Positions 15,743-25,323 of a stretch of 47,256 bases of DNA are shown here, piece by piece. This DNA is from Anaerolineaceae bacterium UBA3924 (lineage in GTDB: Bacteria > Chloroflexota > Anaerolineae > Anaerolineales > Anaerolineaceae), in NCBI GenBank assembly GCA_002385985.1, contig DGEO01000021.1, forward strand, positions 6,804-54,059, given 5' to 3'. The position numbers and the translations under genes are program-made. Numbering within the stretch: position 1 is the stretch's first letter; every line of letters begins with the position of its first letter. The notes below the pieces were generated by a model, which saw nothing but the letters and a program-made list of their open reading frames with translations, searched no databases and was not told the DNA's origin.

Positions 15743-16926
15743 CAAGCTGGCACCACCATTTCGATCTTGAATCCATTCCCGGGTGAAGTTTCGATGTTGA
15801 GGTCGCCGCCCAGCAGGTTGACCCGCTCTTCGATGCCGAGCAGCCCAAACCCGCCGTCCATTTTACTCGCTCCCACGCCGTCGTCACAGAGCATGAGCCG
15901 CACTTTGTTGGGGTCCCGGTAATCCAGCGTCACCATGAAGTTCGTGGCTTTCGCATGCTTGCAGGCGTTGTTCACCCCTTCCTGGACGGCGCGGTACAGC
16001 GTCAGATGCGCCAGCGGACTTAGCTCCCGCGGAACGCCAAGTTGGATGAACTCAGTCTTGACGCCCACCACTTCCAGCGACTGCAGGGCGTGTGGTATTT
16101 GCTCCTCCAGGGGTTTGCCTTCATCCGGATCATCGCGCAGTGCGGCGACAGACCGGCGCACATCCAGCAGTGCTTCCTGGGTCTGATTCTGCGCTTTCTC
16201 GTACAGCTCGGCCGCCTTGGCCATGTCCCGCTCCATGATCGCCCGCCCTGCCTGGATCTGCATGAAGATGGTGGTCAGATGATGGCCCAGCCCGTCGTGG
16301 ATTTCCCGGGCCAGTCGGTTGCGCTCCTTGCTGATGGCCAGCTCTTCGACCTTGGAGACGTACTCGCGCAGGCGCTGGTTCGCCTCGCGGAGTTCCTTGT
16401 ACAGCCGCTCCGCCTCGCCGCGCGCCTTTTCCTCCCCGACTGCCATCTGGGTAAACACCACGATGAAAACCAGGCCGGCGATGAAGATCAGGAACCCGTC
16501 CTGCACGACCGTCCAGGACCTGGAGAACAGGTACACCGCCCCGATATAGGTCAGGATGATGAGCAGATTGGTGACGTACGTCCAGCGCTGCGGCAGAAGC
16601 ACGACCGCATGCCCGGCCAGCGGCAGCAGCACCATGGCGTTCAGCCCGGTCCCTTCGCCCAGATAGATGATCGTCCCTCCCAACGCCAGCTGGATGAAGA
16701 AATAGGCCAGGCTGGCAGGCAGCCAGTCCAGCCGGGCGACCAGTCCGTAGCCGTAAATGCCCAGCGTTAGGTAGGTCATCCCCAGCCCGATCATCAGGGC
16801 CAGTTCGAGCGATGTGATTTCCCGAATGTTGGAAAAAATGGAGAGGTAAGAAGCCAGCACCACCACGGCGAAGGCCAGGTCCGTGCCCCCGCCCGTCCGG
16901 ATGATGGAGCCAGAAGACCGGTTCAT
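15742..16926 (-). CDS. Membrane sensor histidine kinase, HisKA_3 type
   Basis: A 394-residue kinase partner of the following response regulator. Residues 15-165 hold about six membrane helices with hardly any extracellular domain, so the signal is probably membrane-borne. A coiled coil follows (170-205), then the HisKA_3 dimerisation helix with phosphoacceptor H210 in REIHDGLGHH. The HATPase domain has the N box QEGVNNACKHAKA, the G1 box DDGVG and the G2 segment FGLLGIEER. All catalytic motifs look intact. The small-loop, membrane-sensing form is reminiscent of the LiaS/DesK group. The ATG lies 6 nt after TATAAT, suggesting a leaderless transcript. Confidence 0.92.
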   Translation of the reverse strand: MNRSSGSIIRTGGGTDLAFAVVVLASYLSIFSNIREITSLELALMIGLGMTYLTLGIYGYGLVARLDWLPASLAYFFIQLALGGTIIYLGEGTGLNAMVLLPLAGHAVVLLPQRWTYVTNLLIILTYIGAVYLFSRSWTVVQDGFLIFIAGLVFIVVFTQMAVGEEKARGEAERLYKELREANQRLREYVSKVEELAISKERNRLAREIHDGLGHHLTTIFMQIQAGRAIMERDMAKAAELYEKAQNQTQEALLDVRRSVAALRDDPDEGKPLEEQIPHALQSLEVVGVKTEFIQLGVPRELSPLAHLTLYRAVQEGVNNACKHAKATNFMVTLDYRDPNKVRLMLCDDGVGASKMDGGFGLLGIEERVNLLGGDLNIETSPGNGFKIEMVVPA

Positions 16927-16932
16927 ACCTGA

Positions 16933-16941
16933 ATTATATCA
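16933..16941 (-). promoter_or_regulatory. Extended -10 box giving a leaderless kinase mRNA
   Basis: On the minus strand TGATATAAT is followed by TCAGGT and then the kinase ATG. This places the start of transcription at the start codon. No -35 is needed for an extended -10. The remaining 16942-17140 holds no gene; a GC-rich hairpin at 17100-17122 follows the GH13 stop but lacks a T-run. Confidence 0.55.
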
Positions 16942-17140
16942 AACCGGTGACCTCGCTGAGGGCCAGCTCCCAGAGGGGAAAGGTCATACCTATCCCGACC
17001 CTATTACAGACCTCTTCTTATGCCATAATTGGCTATACGCATTATTGCCTTCAGCTGTCTATCCGCGCATCCTTTTTTCTCACAGGAGCCCGCAGATGCG
17101 GCCACCGGCCTGTCCGGCGGCCCTGGGGGAACAGGCTTCT

Positions 17141-19018
17141 TTACTGCTGCCGCCGCCAGATCATGACCCCGGCCGGAACCCGTTTCAGCGGCAGTCCGCC
17201 AGCCTGCACTGTGACTTCCTCGCCGGTGAGAACATCCACCCACCGGGTGCCGTCCGCTATCCCTCCGACTGCTGCAGGCAGCTGCAGGCTGCTAACTTCC
17301 GCCCCGCGGCTGGCGACCACGATCAGCGCATCCTCCCGGCTTTCCCGCAGGTACGCCGCCACGTCCCCCTCCGCCAGCAGCCACTGGAAACCGCCCCGGC
17401 ACAGCGCAGGTGCAGATTTGCGCAGTGCAATCATCCGCCGGTAGAACTCTCGCAGGCTGCTGTCCCACCGGGCCGGGTCCCAGACCATGGTGTCCCGGTT
17501 GTGATGCTCGTCCCCCTGCATGCCAATCTCATCCCCGTAGTACACACTGGGCACGCCCGGATAGGTGAACAGCAGCCCGATCGCCAGGCGCAGGTGATCC
17601 CGGTTTCCGCCCAGCCTGGTCCAGATCCGTGCCGTGTCGTGGCTGCCCAGCAGGTTGAACTGCATGCGCGCCGCCTGCCAGGGAATGGTCGCCCGGAAGG
17701 CGTCCAGCGTGCGGACGAACTCCTTCGTTGAGATCGGTCCCACGGTCACCGGTTCACGTGACCCTCCCTTCGCCCAGACCCTGTCCGGGCTCAGCCACCG
17801 CCAGAGGGGTATGGTGAACCCGGAATAGTTCATCGCCCCATCCAGGAAATCTCCCTGCAGCTGGCTGGAGGCATCGAAAAAGTTCTCACCCAGCAGGTAA
17901 GCATCCGGGCGGGTTCCCTTCACCGCCTGGCGGATTCCGCTGCCGACCTCCAGGTTCAGGTCCACCTCTCCCTGCCTGGCCAGCATATTGGCGACATCGA
18001 TGCGCCAGCCGTCGATCGAGTAAGGTGGCTTCAGCCAGTACCGGAAGGCAGCGTTCTCGCCCTGGTACATCACCTCCCTCAGGCGCCGGCTGCGGTAATT
18101 GAGCTTGGGCAGGGTCGGCACGCCCAGCCAGGATTCATACTCCCCCGTTTCGTGGTTGATGGTGAAGAAATCCGCCGTCTCCGCTTCCGGGTTGTTCAGC
18201 GCTGCCTGAAACCAGGGATGCGCCACACCGCAGTGATTGGGCACGATGTCCAGTATCAGCCGCATACCGCGCCGGAAAGTGGCTTCCCGCAGATGGACCA
18301 GCGCCTGGTTCCCGCCCAGGTGCGGGTCCACCTGGAAGTAATCCGTCACGTCGTAACGGTGGTTGCTGTATGCGCTGAAAATGGGGTTCAGGTACAGCGC
18401 ACTGGCGCCCAGGTCTTCGATGTAATCCAGCTTCTGCGCAATTCCGGCCAGGTCTCCGCCGTAGTAGGTCAGCTGGTCCTCCATCTTTACGGTCCTGGCC
18501 ACTTCCCCCCAATTACCCGCGCGCGAGCGGACACCCCGGTACTCATATTCCCCGTCGCGCACGTTGTTGGCCGGATCCCCATCACAGAACCGGTCAGGAA
18601 ATATCTGGTAAAACACCGCGCTTTCAAGCCACTCCGGTATATCCCACCCGGCCACCAGCTTGAAGTCCTCGGCGTCGGTCGGATTGTGCCGGTGCAGCCC
18701 GGAGGCGTTCAGCCAGCGCATCCCGTCCGCGGTTATGATCAGGAAGCGGTAGTGGGTCACCCGGTTGAGAATCGTGATATCCACACTCCACCATCGCGCC
18801 GCCGGCGTGGTTTCAACCGCCTGTAAAGTCCGGAACTCCCCCTCGCCGTCCGGGGCGGTGCGCAGCAGCACGCGCTCGACGGGCGCATCCGGCCCGGTGC
18901 GAACCCGCAGGGTCACCCGATCACCAACAAATATGGCGCCGTCTCCGGGAGTCAGGACGTACAGTTCGGACCCATCGTGGTGGATCGAAGCTTCATACAT
19001 TGAGAGCCGTGTATCCAT
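17141..19018 (-). CDS. GH13 cyclomaltodextrinase/neopullulanase-like enzyme
   Basis: A 625-residue cytosolic alpha-glucan hydrolase. Residues 1-120 are a beta-sandwich like the CBM34 module of the GH13_20 group. The catalytic barrel shows all four classical regions: DIVPNH (I), GWRIDVANM with nucleophile D341 (II), LLGENFF with acid E378 (III) and LLGSHDT with D461 (IV). A C-terminal beta domain follows. Family members cut cyclomaltodextrins, pullulan or short maltodextrins. There is no signal peptide, so it acts on imported or internal oligosaccharides. The gene stands alone, with its own promoter 8 nt before the ATG. The exact specificity cannot be read from sequence. Confidence 0.9.
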   Translation of the reverse strand: MDTRLSMYEASIHHDGSELYVLTPGDGAIFVGDRVTLRVRTGPDAPVERVLLRTAPDGEGEFRTLQAVETTPAARWWSVDITILNRVTHYRFLIITADGMRWLNASGLHRHNPTDAEDFKLVAGWDIPEWLESAVFYQIFPDRFCDGDPANNVRDGEYEYRGVRSRAGNWGEVARTVKMEDQLTYYGGDLAGIAQKLDYIEDLGASALYLNPIFSAYSNHRYDVTDYFQVDPHLGGNQALVHLREATFRRGMRLILDIVPNHCGVAHPWFQAALNNPEAETADFFTINHETGEYESWLGVPTLPKLNYRSRRLREVMYQGENAAFRYWLKPPYSIDGWRIDVANMLARQGEVDLNLEVGSGIRQAVKGTRPDAYLLGENFFDASSQLQGDFLDGAMNYSGFTIPLWRWLSPDRVWAKGGSREPVTVGPISTKEFVRTLDAFRATIPWQAARMQFNLLGSHDTARIWTRLGGNRDHLRLAIGLLFTYPGVPSVYYGDEIGMQGDEHHNRDTMVWDPARWDSSLREFYRRMIALRKSAPALCRGGFQWLLAEGDVAAYLRESREDALIVVASRGAEVSSLQLPAAVGGIADGTRWVDVLTGEEVTVQAGGLPLKRVPAGVMIWRRQQ

Positions 19019-19026
19019 AAGCCCTG

Positions 19027-19032
19027 ATTATA
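19027..19032 (-). promoter_or_regulatory. -10 box for GH13 gene, near-leaderless
   Basis: On the minus strand TATAAT is followed by CAGGGCTT and ATG, giving a leader of about two bases. It lies within a 15-mer identical to that before the M1 peptidase gene. Confidence 0.5.
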
Positions 19033-19125
19033 CCGGTATGCGCGAAAACCCCGAGAGATCTTCGATCCAGTTCGCTTATATCGCGACCGAACACTTGCCA
19101 GAAGCTCCAGCAGGCAGCTTTGATC

Positions 19126-19131
19126 TATAAT
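19126..19131 (+). promoter_or_regulatory. -10 box for glycerol kinase gene
   Basis: A perfect TATAAT about 48 nt before the GTG start, without a clear -35 at normal distance. The leader carries AGAGGAGAT as ribosome site. Confidence 0.4.
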
Positions 19132-19178
19132 GGACCTGCACACCCTTCTTCAGACATTCAACAACCAGAGGAGATCCC

Positions 19179-20678
<1,500 letters not shown>

Positions 20679-20726
20679 CCAGGGCATGACACCGGCTGGT
20701 TAAGCCAGTCAAGGCGTCCTCTTCCC

Positions 20727-20754
20727 TTGACGCCCCCGCCCATCCTGATAAAAT
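20727..20754 (+). promoter_or_regulatory. Promoter of ribosomal protein L25 gene
   Basis: TTGACG (20727-20732) stands 16 bp from TAAAAT (20749-20754), which is preceded by TGA as an extended -10. The start would be near 20761, leaving a leader of about 90 nt. Confidence 0.5.
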
Positions 20755-20847
20755 AAAGAGCCTCTTGAGCGAGGTATCAAACCCCGGCATCAGCCGATAT
20801 TTCACAATAGAGCGAAGGTAACCTGAGAAGGTGAGAGGCGCTCGAGG

Positions 20848-21501
20848 ATGGTAACAATGGAACGTCATGAACTGAAAGCCGAGCTTCGTACTGTGATTGG
20901 CAAACAGGTGAACGCTCTGCGCCGCCAGGGCAAACTGCCCGGCGTCATTTACGGCTTTAATGTCAAGCCGACCCCCATCGTCATGGACCTGCGTGAAGCC
21001 AGCAACCTGCTGAACAAGCTCCCCAGCTCCGCCCTGGTCACCGTCATCGTGGACGGCAAGGAGCACAACGCGCTGGTGCGTGAAAAGCAGATCGATTACA
21101 TTCGCGGAACCCTGAGGCACGTCGATTTTCAGGTGGTCTCCCTGCGGAAGAAAATCCGCTCGCAGGTGCCGATCGAGCACACCGGTACCGCCCCCGCGGT
21201 CAAGGAGTTCGAAGGCATCCTGGTCAGCAACATGTCCCAGGTCGAGGTCGAGGCCCTGCCTCAGGACCTGCCGGACCGCTTCCTGGTGGATGTCTCCGTC
21301 CTGACCGAGATTGGTTCCGCGATCTACGTGCGTGACCTCGAAGCCCCGAAGGGCGTGGAAATCCTCACCGACCCGGACGAGGTGGTTTTCGTGATCACCG
21401 GCTCCGCCCCCGCCGTGGAGGAAGAGGAAGAAGCCGCCGAGGGTGTGGAAGAGCCCGAGGTCATCGAGCGCGGCAAGAAGGAAGAGGAAGTCGAGGACTA
21501 A
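20848..21501 (+). CDS. rplY: 50S ribosomal protein L25/CTC
   Basis: A 217-residue general-stress form of L25. The N-terminal 5S rRNA-binding domain (about 4-92) contains GKQVNALRRQGKLPGVIYG. The TL5/CTC beta domain follows (about 95-185). The last 30 residues are an acidic Glu-rich tail. Two starts are possible: ATG 20848, or ATG 20857, whose upstream GAGG has better spacing and which gives the usual family N terminus. I list the longer one. The gene has its own promoter and a strong terminator. L25 stabilises the central protuberance of the 50S subunit. Confidence 0.95.
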   Translation: MVTMERHELKAELRTVIGKQVNALRRQGKLPGVIYGFNVKPTPIVMDLREASNLLNKLPSSALVTVIVDGKEHNALVREKQIDYIRGTLRHVDFQVVSLRKKIRSQVPIEHTGTAPAVKEFEGILVSNMSQVEVEALPQDLPDRFLVDVSVLTEIGSAIYVRDLEAPKGVEILTDPDEVVFVITGSAPAVEEEEEAAEGVEEPEVIERGKKEEEVED

Positions 21502-21527
21502 ATCCTCAACTGCAAGCCGAGGGTTTG

Positions 21528-21558
21528 AAAACAGCGGGTTTCGACTCGCTGTTTTTTT
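21528..21558 (+). terminator. Intrinsic terminator after L25
   Basis: The stem AAACAGCGGGT / ACTCGCTGTTT closes a TTCG tetraloop and runs into a T-tract. The matching A-tract on the left arm makes it usable on the minus strand too. The Nudix gene stop (21557-21559) overlaps its right end, so on that strand it would act inside the convergent gene's end. Confidence 0.85.
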
Positions 21559-22156
21559 ATATCAGTCCCAGTGTACTCAACAGGTTCAGTGTGATTCGGG
21601 CGGTGATGCCCCACAGCTTCTCCTGATCGTACAGCTCGTAGAACACCACCATGTGCGGCTCGTGCCCCGGTGGATGGTATTCCTGCTCGGTCCAGTGACC
21701 GCGCTCCGCCAGCCACAGGATCGGAATGGAGAAAATGCGCGTCACTTCCGCTTCCTGCGCCACCAGCGGGTACGGCCAGGGGATGCGGGCGACTACCGGT
21801 GTGATGCAGTAATCGCTCACAGTGACCACTTCCCCCATCCTGCCCAGCAGGCGCACATCTTCGGGCTTCAGCCCGATTTCTTCGTGCGCTTCACGCAGTG
21901 CGGTCCACTCGAGCGAGCGATCACCCGGCTCCGCCGCCCCGCCCGGGAAGGCGACCTGTCCCTTGTGATCCTGCAGCACCTCCGACCGGCGAGTATAGAG
22001 CAGGTGCCACTGCCCGTCAGCGGTGAACAGCGGCACCAGCACAGCCGCCGGGCGCAGGCTCCGGCGGTCCTCCTTGCAGAGCGGATGATTTTCGCCAGCA
22101 TCCCGCAGTCTGCTGGCGATCCACTCCTCGCTGAGCAGTGGTGCCTCTTTCACCAT
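21557..22156 (-). CDS. Nudix hydrolase, CoA pyrophosphatase type
   Basis: A 199-residue Nudix enzyme. The segment RRSEVLQDHKGQVAFPGG matches the UPF0035 signature that precedes the Nudix box in CoA diphosphatases (NudL, PCD1). The box itself ends in LREAHEEIGL, with the metal-binding Glu residues present. Such enzymes split CoA or oxidised CoA to 4'-phosphopantetheine and 3',5'-ADP. The gene is the last of the minus-strand run that begins with the cysteine desulfurase, 64 nt after trmI, and has AAAGG upstream. It ends inside the shared terminator with L25. Confidence 0.87.
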   Translation of the reverse strand: MVKEAPLLSEEWIASRLRDAGENHPLCKEDRRSLRPAAVLVPLFTADGQWHLLYTRRSEVLQDHKGQVAFPGGAAEPGDRSLEWTALREAHEEIGLKPEDVRLLGRMGEVVTVSDYCITPVVARIPWPYPLVAQEAEVTRIFSIPILWLAERGHWTEQEYHPPGHEPHMVVFYELYDQEKLWGITARITLNLLSTLGLI

Positions 22157-22220
22157 GACACTGGTTCACCTTTCTCCGGCCGTGATATCTGTACCGGGTT
22201 CATTCAACACCGCGGCAGGA

Positions 22221-23093
22221 TCAATCCAGAGATCCATCCAGCCAGTTCTCCGGCTCGGCAGCCTCTTCATCCTCAAGCCCGCCCCGGGGCGCCTCCTGAT
22301 CTCCCAGGTCCATCACCTTACGGCCGAAGATCAGGTAGCCGGTGTGCGCCACCATGCGGTCCACCGGCCGCAGGCGCTCCGGATCGGTCTTGTAGTACCG
22401 CAGGCTGATCTCGCACACGTCCACAAAGGCGAACTGCTGCTCGTGCAGCGCATACAGCAGCTTGCGCACCTGATTGGTGGTCGGCAGGATGCAGCCGAAA
22501 CAGCCGCCTGGCTTAAGCGCTTCACGCGTCTGCGCCATGTAATCGTTGGGATTGGGCAGATCCAGGAACAGCGCGTCCACATCGCGCTCATCGAAGCCCT
22601 GCTCGATGTTCCGGAGCTTGAACTCGACCCGGTCGGTCAGCCCGATCCTGCCCAGGTTGTTCTGAGCCAGGTTGTACATATCCTCGCGGGCTTCATACGT
22701 GTACACCCGGCCGCTGTCTCCCACCAGGTAGGCCAGCACCGAGGTCAGCGCGCCGGAGCCTGTCCCCGCCTCGATCACCCGCACGCCCGGACCGATGCCC
22801 AGCATCATGATGATGTACCCGATGTCCTTCGCGTACAGGATCTGAGTCGCTCGCGGCAGGTCACGGATGATGTCTCCGATGGTCGGCTGCAGCACGAAGA
22901 ATGGATTGCCCTGGTGGCTGGATATCCGGCTGCCCCAGGGCTTTCCGATCAGATCATCATGCCGGACCAGCCCCCGGTGGGTATGCAGTTCACCTCCCGC
23001 TTTGATGCGCACCAGGTGGTTCTTGTGCGTCAGCCCGATCAGCTGCGCCAGATCCCCTTCCTGAACGTGCGTTCCCTGAACATTCCACTCCAC
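22221..23093 (-). CDS. trmI: tRNA (adenine-58-N1)-methyltransferase TrmI
   Basis: A 290-residue Rossmann methyltransferase that makes m1A58 in the T loop of tRNA. Seen: an N-terminal beta domain, then the SAM loop EAGTGSGALT, the acidic YEAREDM after strand 2, and the catalytic-site region LDLPNP. The segment QILYAKDIGYIIMMLGIGPG is typical of archaeal and bacterial TrmI. The last 30 residues are acidic. I chose the GTG at 23093: GGAGAG lies 5 nt upstream, and the longer reading to 23171 runs into the preceding peptidase gene. It is cotranscribed with that gene (13 nt gap). m1A58 stabilises tRNA, especially at high temperature. Confidence 0.92.
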   Translation of the reverse strand: MEWNVQGTHVQEGDLAQLIGLTHKNHLVRIKAGGELHTHRGLVRHDDLIGKPWGSRISSHQGNPFFVLQPTIGDIIRDLPRATQILYAKDIGYIIMMLGIGPGVRVIEAGTGSGALTSVLAYLVGDSGRVYTYEAREDMYNLAQNNLGRIGLTDRVEFKLRNIEQGFDERDVDALFLDLPNPNDYMAQTREALKPGGCFGCILPTTNQVRKLLYALHEQQFAFVDVCEISLRYYKTDPERLRPVDRMVAHTGYLIFGRKVMDLGDQEAPRGGLEDEEAAEPENWLDGSLD

Positions 23094-23106
23094 AAAGACT
23101 CTCCGG

Positions 23107-25011
23107 TTACGGCTGCAGATGGCGGCAGAAGAAGTCGGTGATGCGGTTATAGGCAGCGACCCTGTTCTCAAATTTGATCACGTCGTGGCCTTCGTTTTCG
23201 AACATCAAATACTCGACATCCTTGCCCTGGCCGCGCAGGTACTCCACCAGATCCCGCGAGTCCTGTTCGACCACCCGGGGATCATTCTTCCCCTGGATCA
23301 CCAGCAGCGGGGCCTGGATGTTGTCGATATGCGTTTTCGGCGAGCGGTCGATCAGCAGCTCGCGGTCCTTCTCCGGATCACCGACAGCGATGCGCATGTA
23401 AGGCTTCCAGGACTCGGGGATGCGCTCCATGAAGCTGAACAGGTCGAACGGGCCGAACATGTCCACCGCCGCCTTCCACAGTTCGGGATGCCGGGCAGCC
23501 AGCGTCAGCGTCATGTAGCCGCCGTAGGAGCGCCCCACTACACCCGCGCGGCTGGTGTCCACCCGCGGGTCTTCGGCCAGCTTTCGCATGGCTTCCACGT
23601 GGTCCAGGCGGTCATTGCCGCCCCAGTCCTTGTCGACCATCTTGGTGTAGTTCAGGCCGTAGCCGGTGCTTCCGCGCACGTTGGGAACGAACACGGCAAA
23701 ACCGTTAAGCGTCAGGAATTGGATCAGCGGCATGGAGAACCAGGCGAAATCCGGCCGTTCCTGGCCCTGCGGCCCGCCGTGAACGTAGTACACCAGCGGC
23801 CGCGGCCCGTTGAAAACCAGTTCCGGTGCAGGCAGGTACAGACGGGCGGAAATGCGAGTCCCGTCGAATGAAATGAAGGAGGCATCTTCTCCAGGCGACA
23901 GGTGCTTCGCAGAGATGCCCAGCACCTTTTCCTGAGTATGCTGCGCCAGCCGGTCGCGCTGTTCGCCTTCCAGCGTATAGAGCTGTGTGGGTGAAGTCGC
24001 GGTGGAGAACGCCAGCGCGAACCGGTCACCATCCGGGTCGTAGGTGCAGGACTCAAGATAGCCATTCGCCAGCTTGCCCTCGCCCGCCAGCACATGCCGG
24101 ACCCGCATCTGGCAGCTTTCCGCGTCGAATTCAGTCTCGTACAGCCAGGAAACACCGTCGATGTTGTACTCCACCGTGTACCGGTTCCCGGTCAGGTGAG
24201 TTAAATGGACCAGCTCCCCGCTTCCCGTGTGCTTCAGCCCCAGGATATTCACCCGGTCAATCTGCTGCGGCGCATCCAGCCGGATATAACCCAGGCTGTA
24301 GGTGTCCTCAAAGATGGAGGTGGTCACCAGCACAGCTTTCTCATCAGGAGTGTACAGGGCGGTGCCGAACCCGGTGAGGGGAACCTCTTCCCCCTCGTTC
24401 CGGTCGCTGAGCGGCTGGCCGTAGATCAGGTCCAGTTCCGGCTCTCCCTTGCGCCACTGCGAGAGTACCACATCGCCAACTGTGTAACCTTCCAGCAGCA
24501 GCGCCCGGCTGTGGTCCTTCGCTGCACCGGATACGAAATAACCCCAGGGACTGGTGGCCATTTCGACCAGCTCACCGGTGGCCAGGTTGCCCTGGAAGGT
24601 GATCATCGCTTCGGCTTCAGTGGACTCCGCGAAGAAATACACCATCTGCTGGTCGCGGTCGTATTCGGTCAGGTGAACCCGGAGTTTGGCCAGCTTTTCA
24701 CCGAACGCCGGCACCGGATAGCCGCCGTCGATAGGGATAAGCATGGGCTGGTACCGCTCGTTGCCGTCATGGTCCATCATGACCAGAATCTGGTTGGACT
24801 TCGGCAGCACCACAAACAGCGGCCCGTTCATCAGGTGAGGGTTCTGCAGGGCGATGTCAGGCGGCAGCAGCGGATCCGGCACAGAGCCGCCCGGCCGCAT
24901 CGAATACAGGCTCAGCCGCCCGCTCATGTTCGAGACAAAGAACAGCCGGTCCCCCACCACCTGCGGAGACAGGAACAGACGCGCAGATAACAGCGATTCA
25001 ATTCTGGCCAT
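23107..25011 (-). CDS. S9-family prolyl oligopeptidase-like peptidase
   Basis: A 634-residue serine peptidase. Residues 1-380 form a beta-propeller-like domain. The C-terminal alpha/beta hydrolase domain holds the catalytic triad: S495 in GRSYGGY, D577 in KNDPRV and H609 in NEGHD. An oxyanion-loop segment YYVHGGPQGQ precedes it. Family members cut short peptides or acyl-peptides; the propeller keeps large proteins out. No signal peptide, so cytosolic. It sits in the operon between a small membrane protein and trmI (15 nt and 13 nt gaps), with AGAGAGG before the ATG. It has no obvious link to tRNA modification. Confidence 0.93.
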   Translation of the reverse strand: MARIESLLSARLFLSPQVVGDRLFFVSNMSGRLSLYSMRPGGSVPDPLLPPDIALQNPHLMNGPLFVVLPKSNQILVMMDHDGNERYQPMLIPIDGGYPVPAFGEKLAKLRVHLTEYDRDQQMVYFFAESTEAEAMITFQGNLATGELVEMATSPWGYFVSGAAKDHSRALLLEGYTVGDVVLSQWRKGEPELDLIYGQPLSDRNEGEEVPLTGFGTALYTPDEKAVLVTTSIFEDTYSLGYIRLDAPQQIDRVNILGLKHTGSGELVHLTHLTGNRYTVEYNIDGVSWLYETEFDAESCQMRVRHVLAGEGKLANGYLESCTYDPDGDRFALAFSTATSPTQLYTLEGEQRDRLAQHTQEKVLGISAKHLSPGEDASFISFDGTRISARLYLPAPELVFNGPRPLVYYVHGGPQGQERPDFAWFSMPLIQFLTLNGFAVFVPNVRGSTGYGLNYTKMVDKDWGGNDRLDHVEAMRKLAEDPRVDTSRAGVVGRSYGGYMTLTLAARHPELWKAAVDMFGPFDLFSFMERIPESWKPYMRIAVGDPEKDRELLIDRSPKTHIDNIQAPLLVIQGKNDPRVVEQDSRDLVEYLRGQGKDVEYLMFENEGHDVIKFENRVAAYNRITDFFCRHLQP

Positions 25012-25026
25012 GGATTCCTCTCTTGC

Positions 25027-25293
25027 TTATTTTTCGACCTGAATCAGGCTTAACCAGTACCCGACCCCCAGCACAACCAGGCTGCCGATCACCGCGGCGC
25101 CGACATGCAGTCGACCGACCTGCAGGAAGGTGATCCCCAGGCGCGTTCCGACGAAATGACCGATGAAGAACCCCGCGGTACTCAGCAGCAGGTAAAGCAG
25201 CAGCCGGCCCAGCGACCCGCCCCGCCAGAGGTGGAACAGGCTGCCAATCATGGCCGCGACCATCACACCCAGGAGAAGATTCGGTAGTGTCAT
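25027..25293 (-). CDS. Small three-helix membrane protein
   Basis: An 88-residue protein with about three membrane helices (near residues 4-20, 25-48, 60-82) and no known motif. I chose the ATG at 25293 because GGAGAG lies 8 nt upstream; the start at 25317 has no ribosome site. It lies 30 nt after mnmA and 15 nt before the peptidase gene, so it is an operon member. Function unknown. Confidence 0.7.
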   Translation of the reverse strand: MTLPNLLLGVMVAAMIGSLFHLWRGGSLGRLLLYLLLSTAGFFIGHFVGTRLGITFLQVGRLHVGAAVIGSLVVLGVGYWLSLIQVEK

Positions 25294-25323
25294 CGCGACG
25301 CTCTCCTTTTTTCTCATTGTAAC

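Noticed and set aside
17030..17041. 12-mer TGGCTATACGCA shared with 193-204
   Set aside because: Both copies lie in intergenic DNA near dyads, but a single shared 12-mer is expected by chance in this much sequence.
17100..17122. GC-rich hairpin after the GH13 stop as an intrinsic terminator
   Set aside because: The stem is strong, but no T-tract follows on either strand, so intrinsic termination cannot be claimed.
20690..20716. Small hairpin after glpK as terminator
   Set aside because: Only a 4-bp core stem (CTGG/CCAG) and no T-tract.
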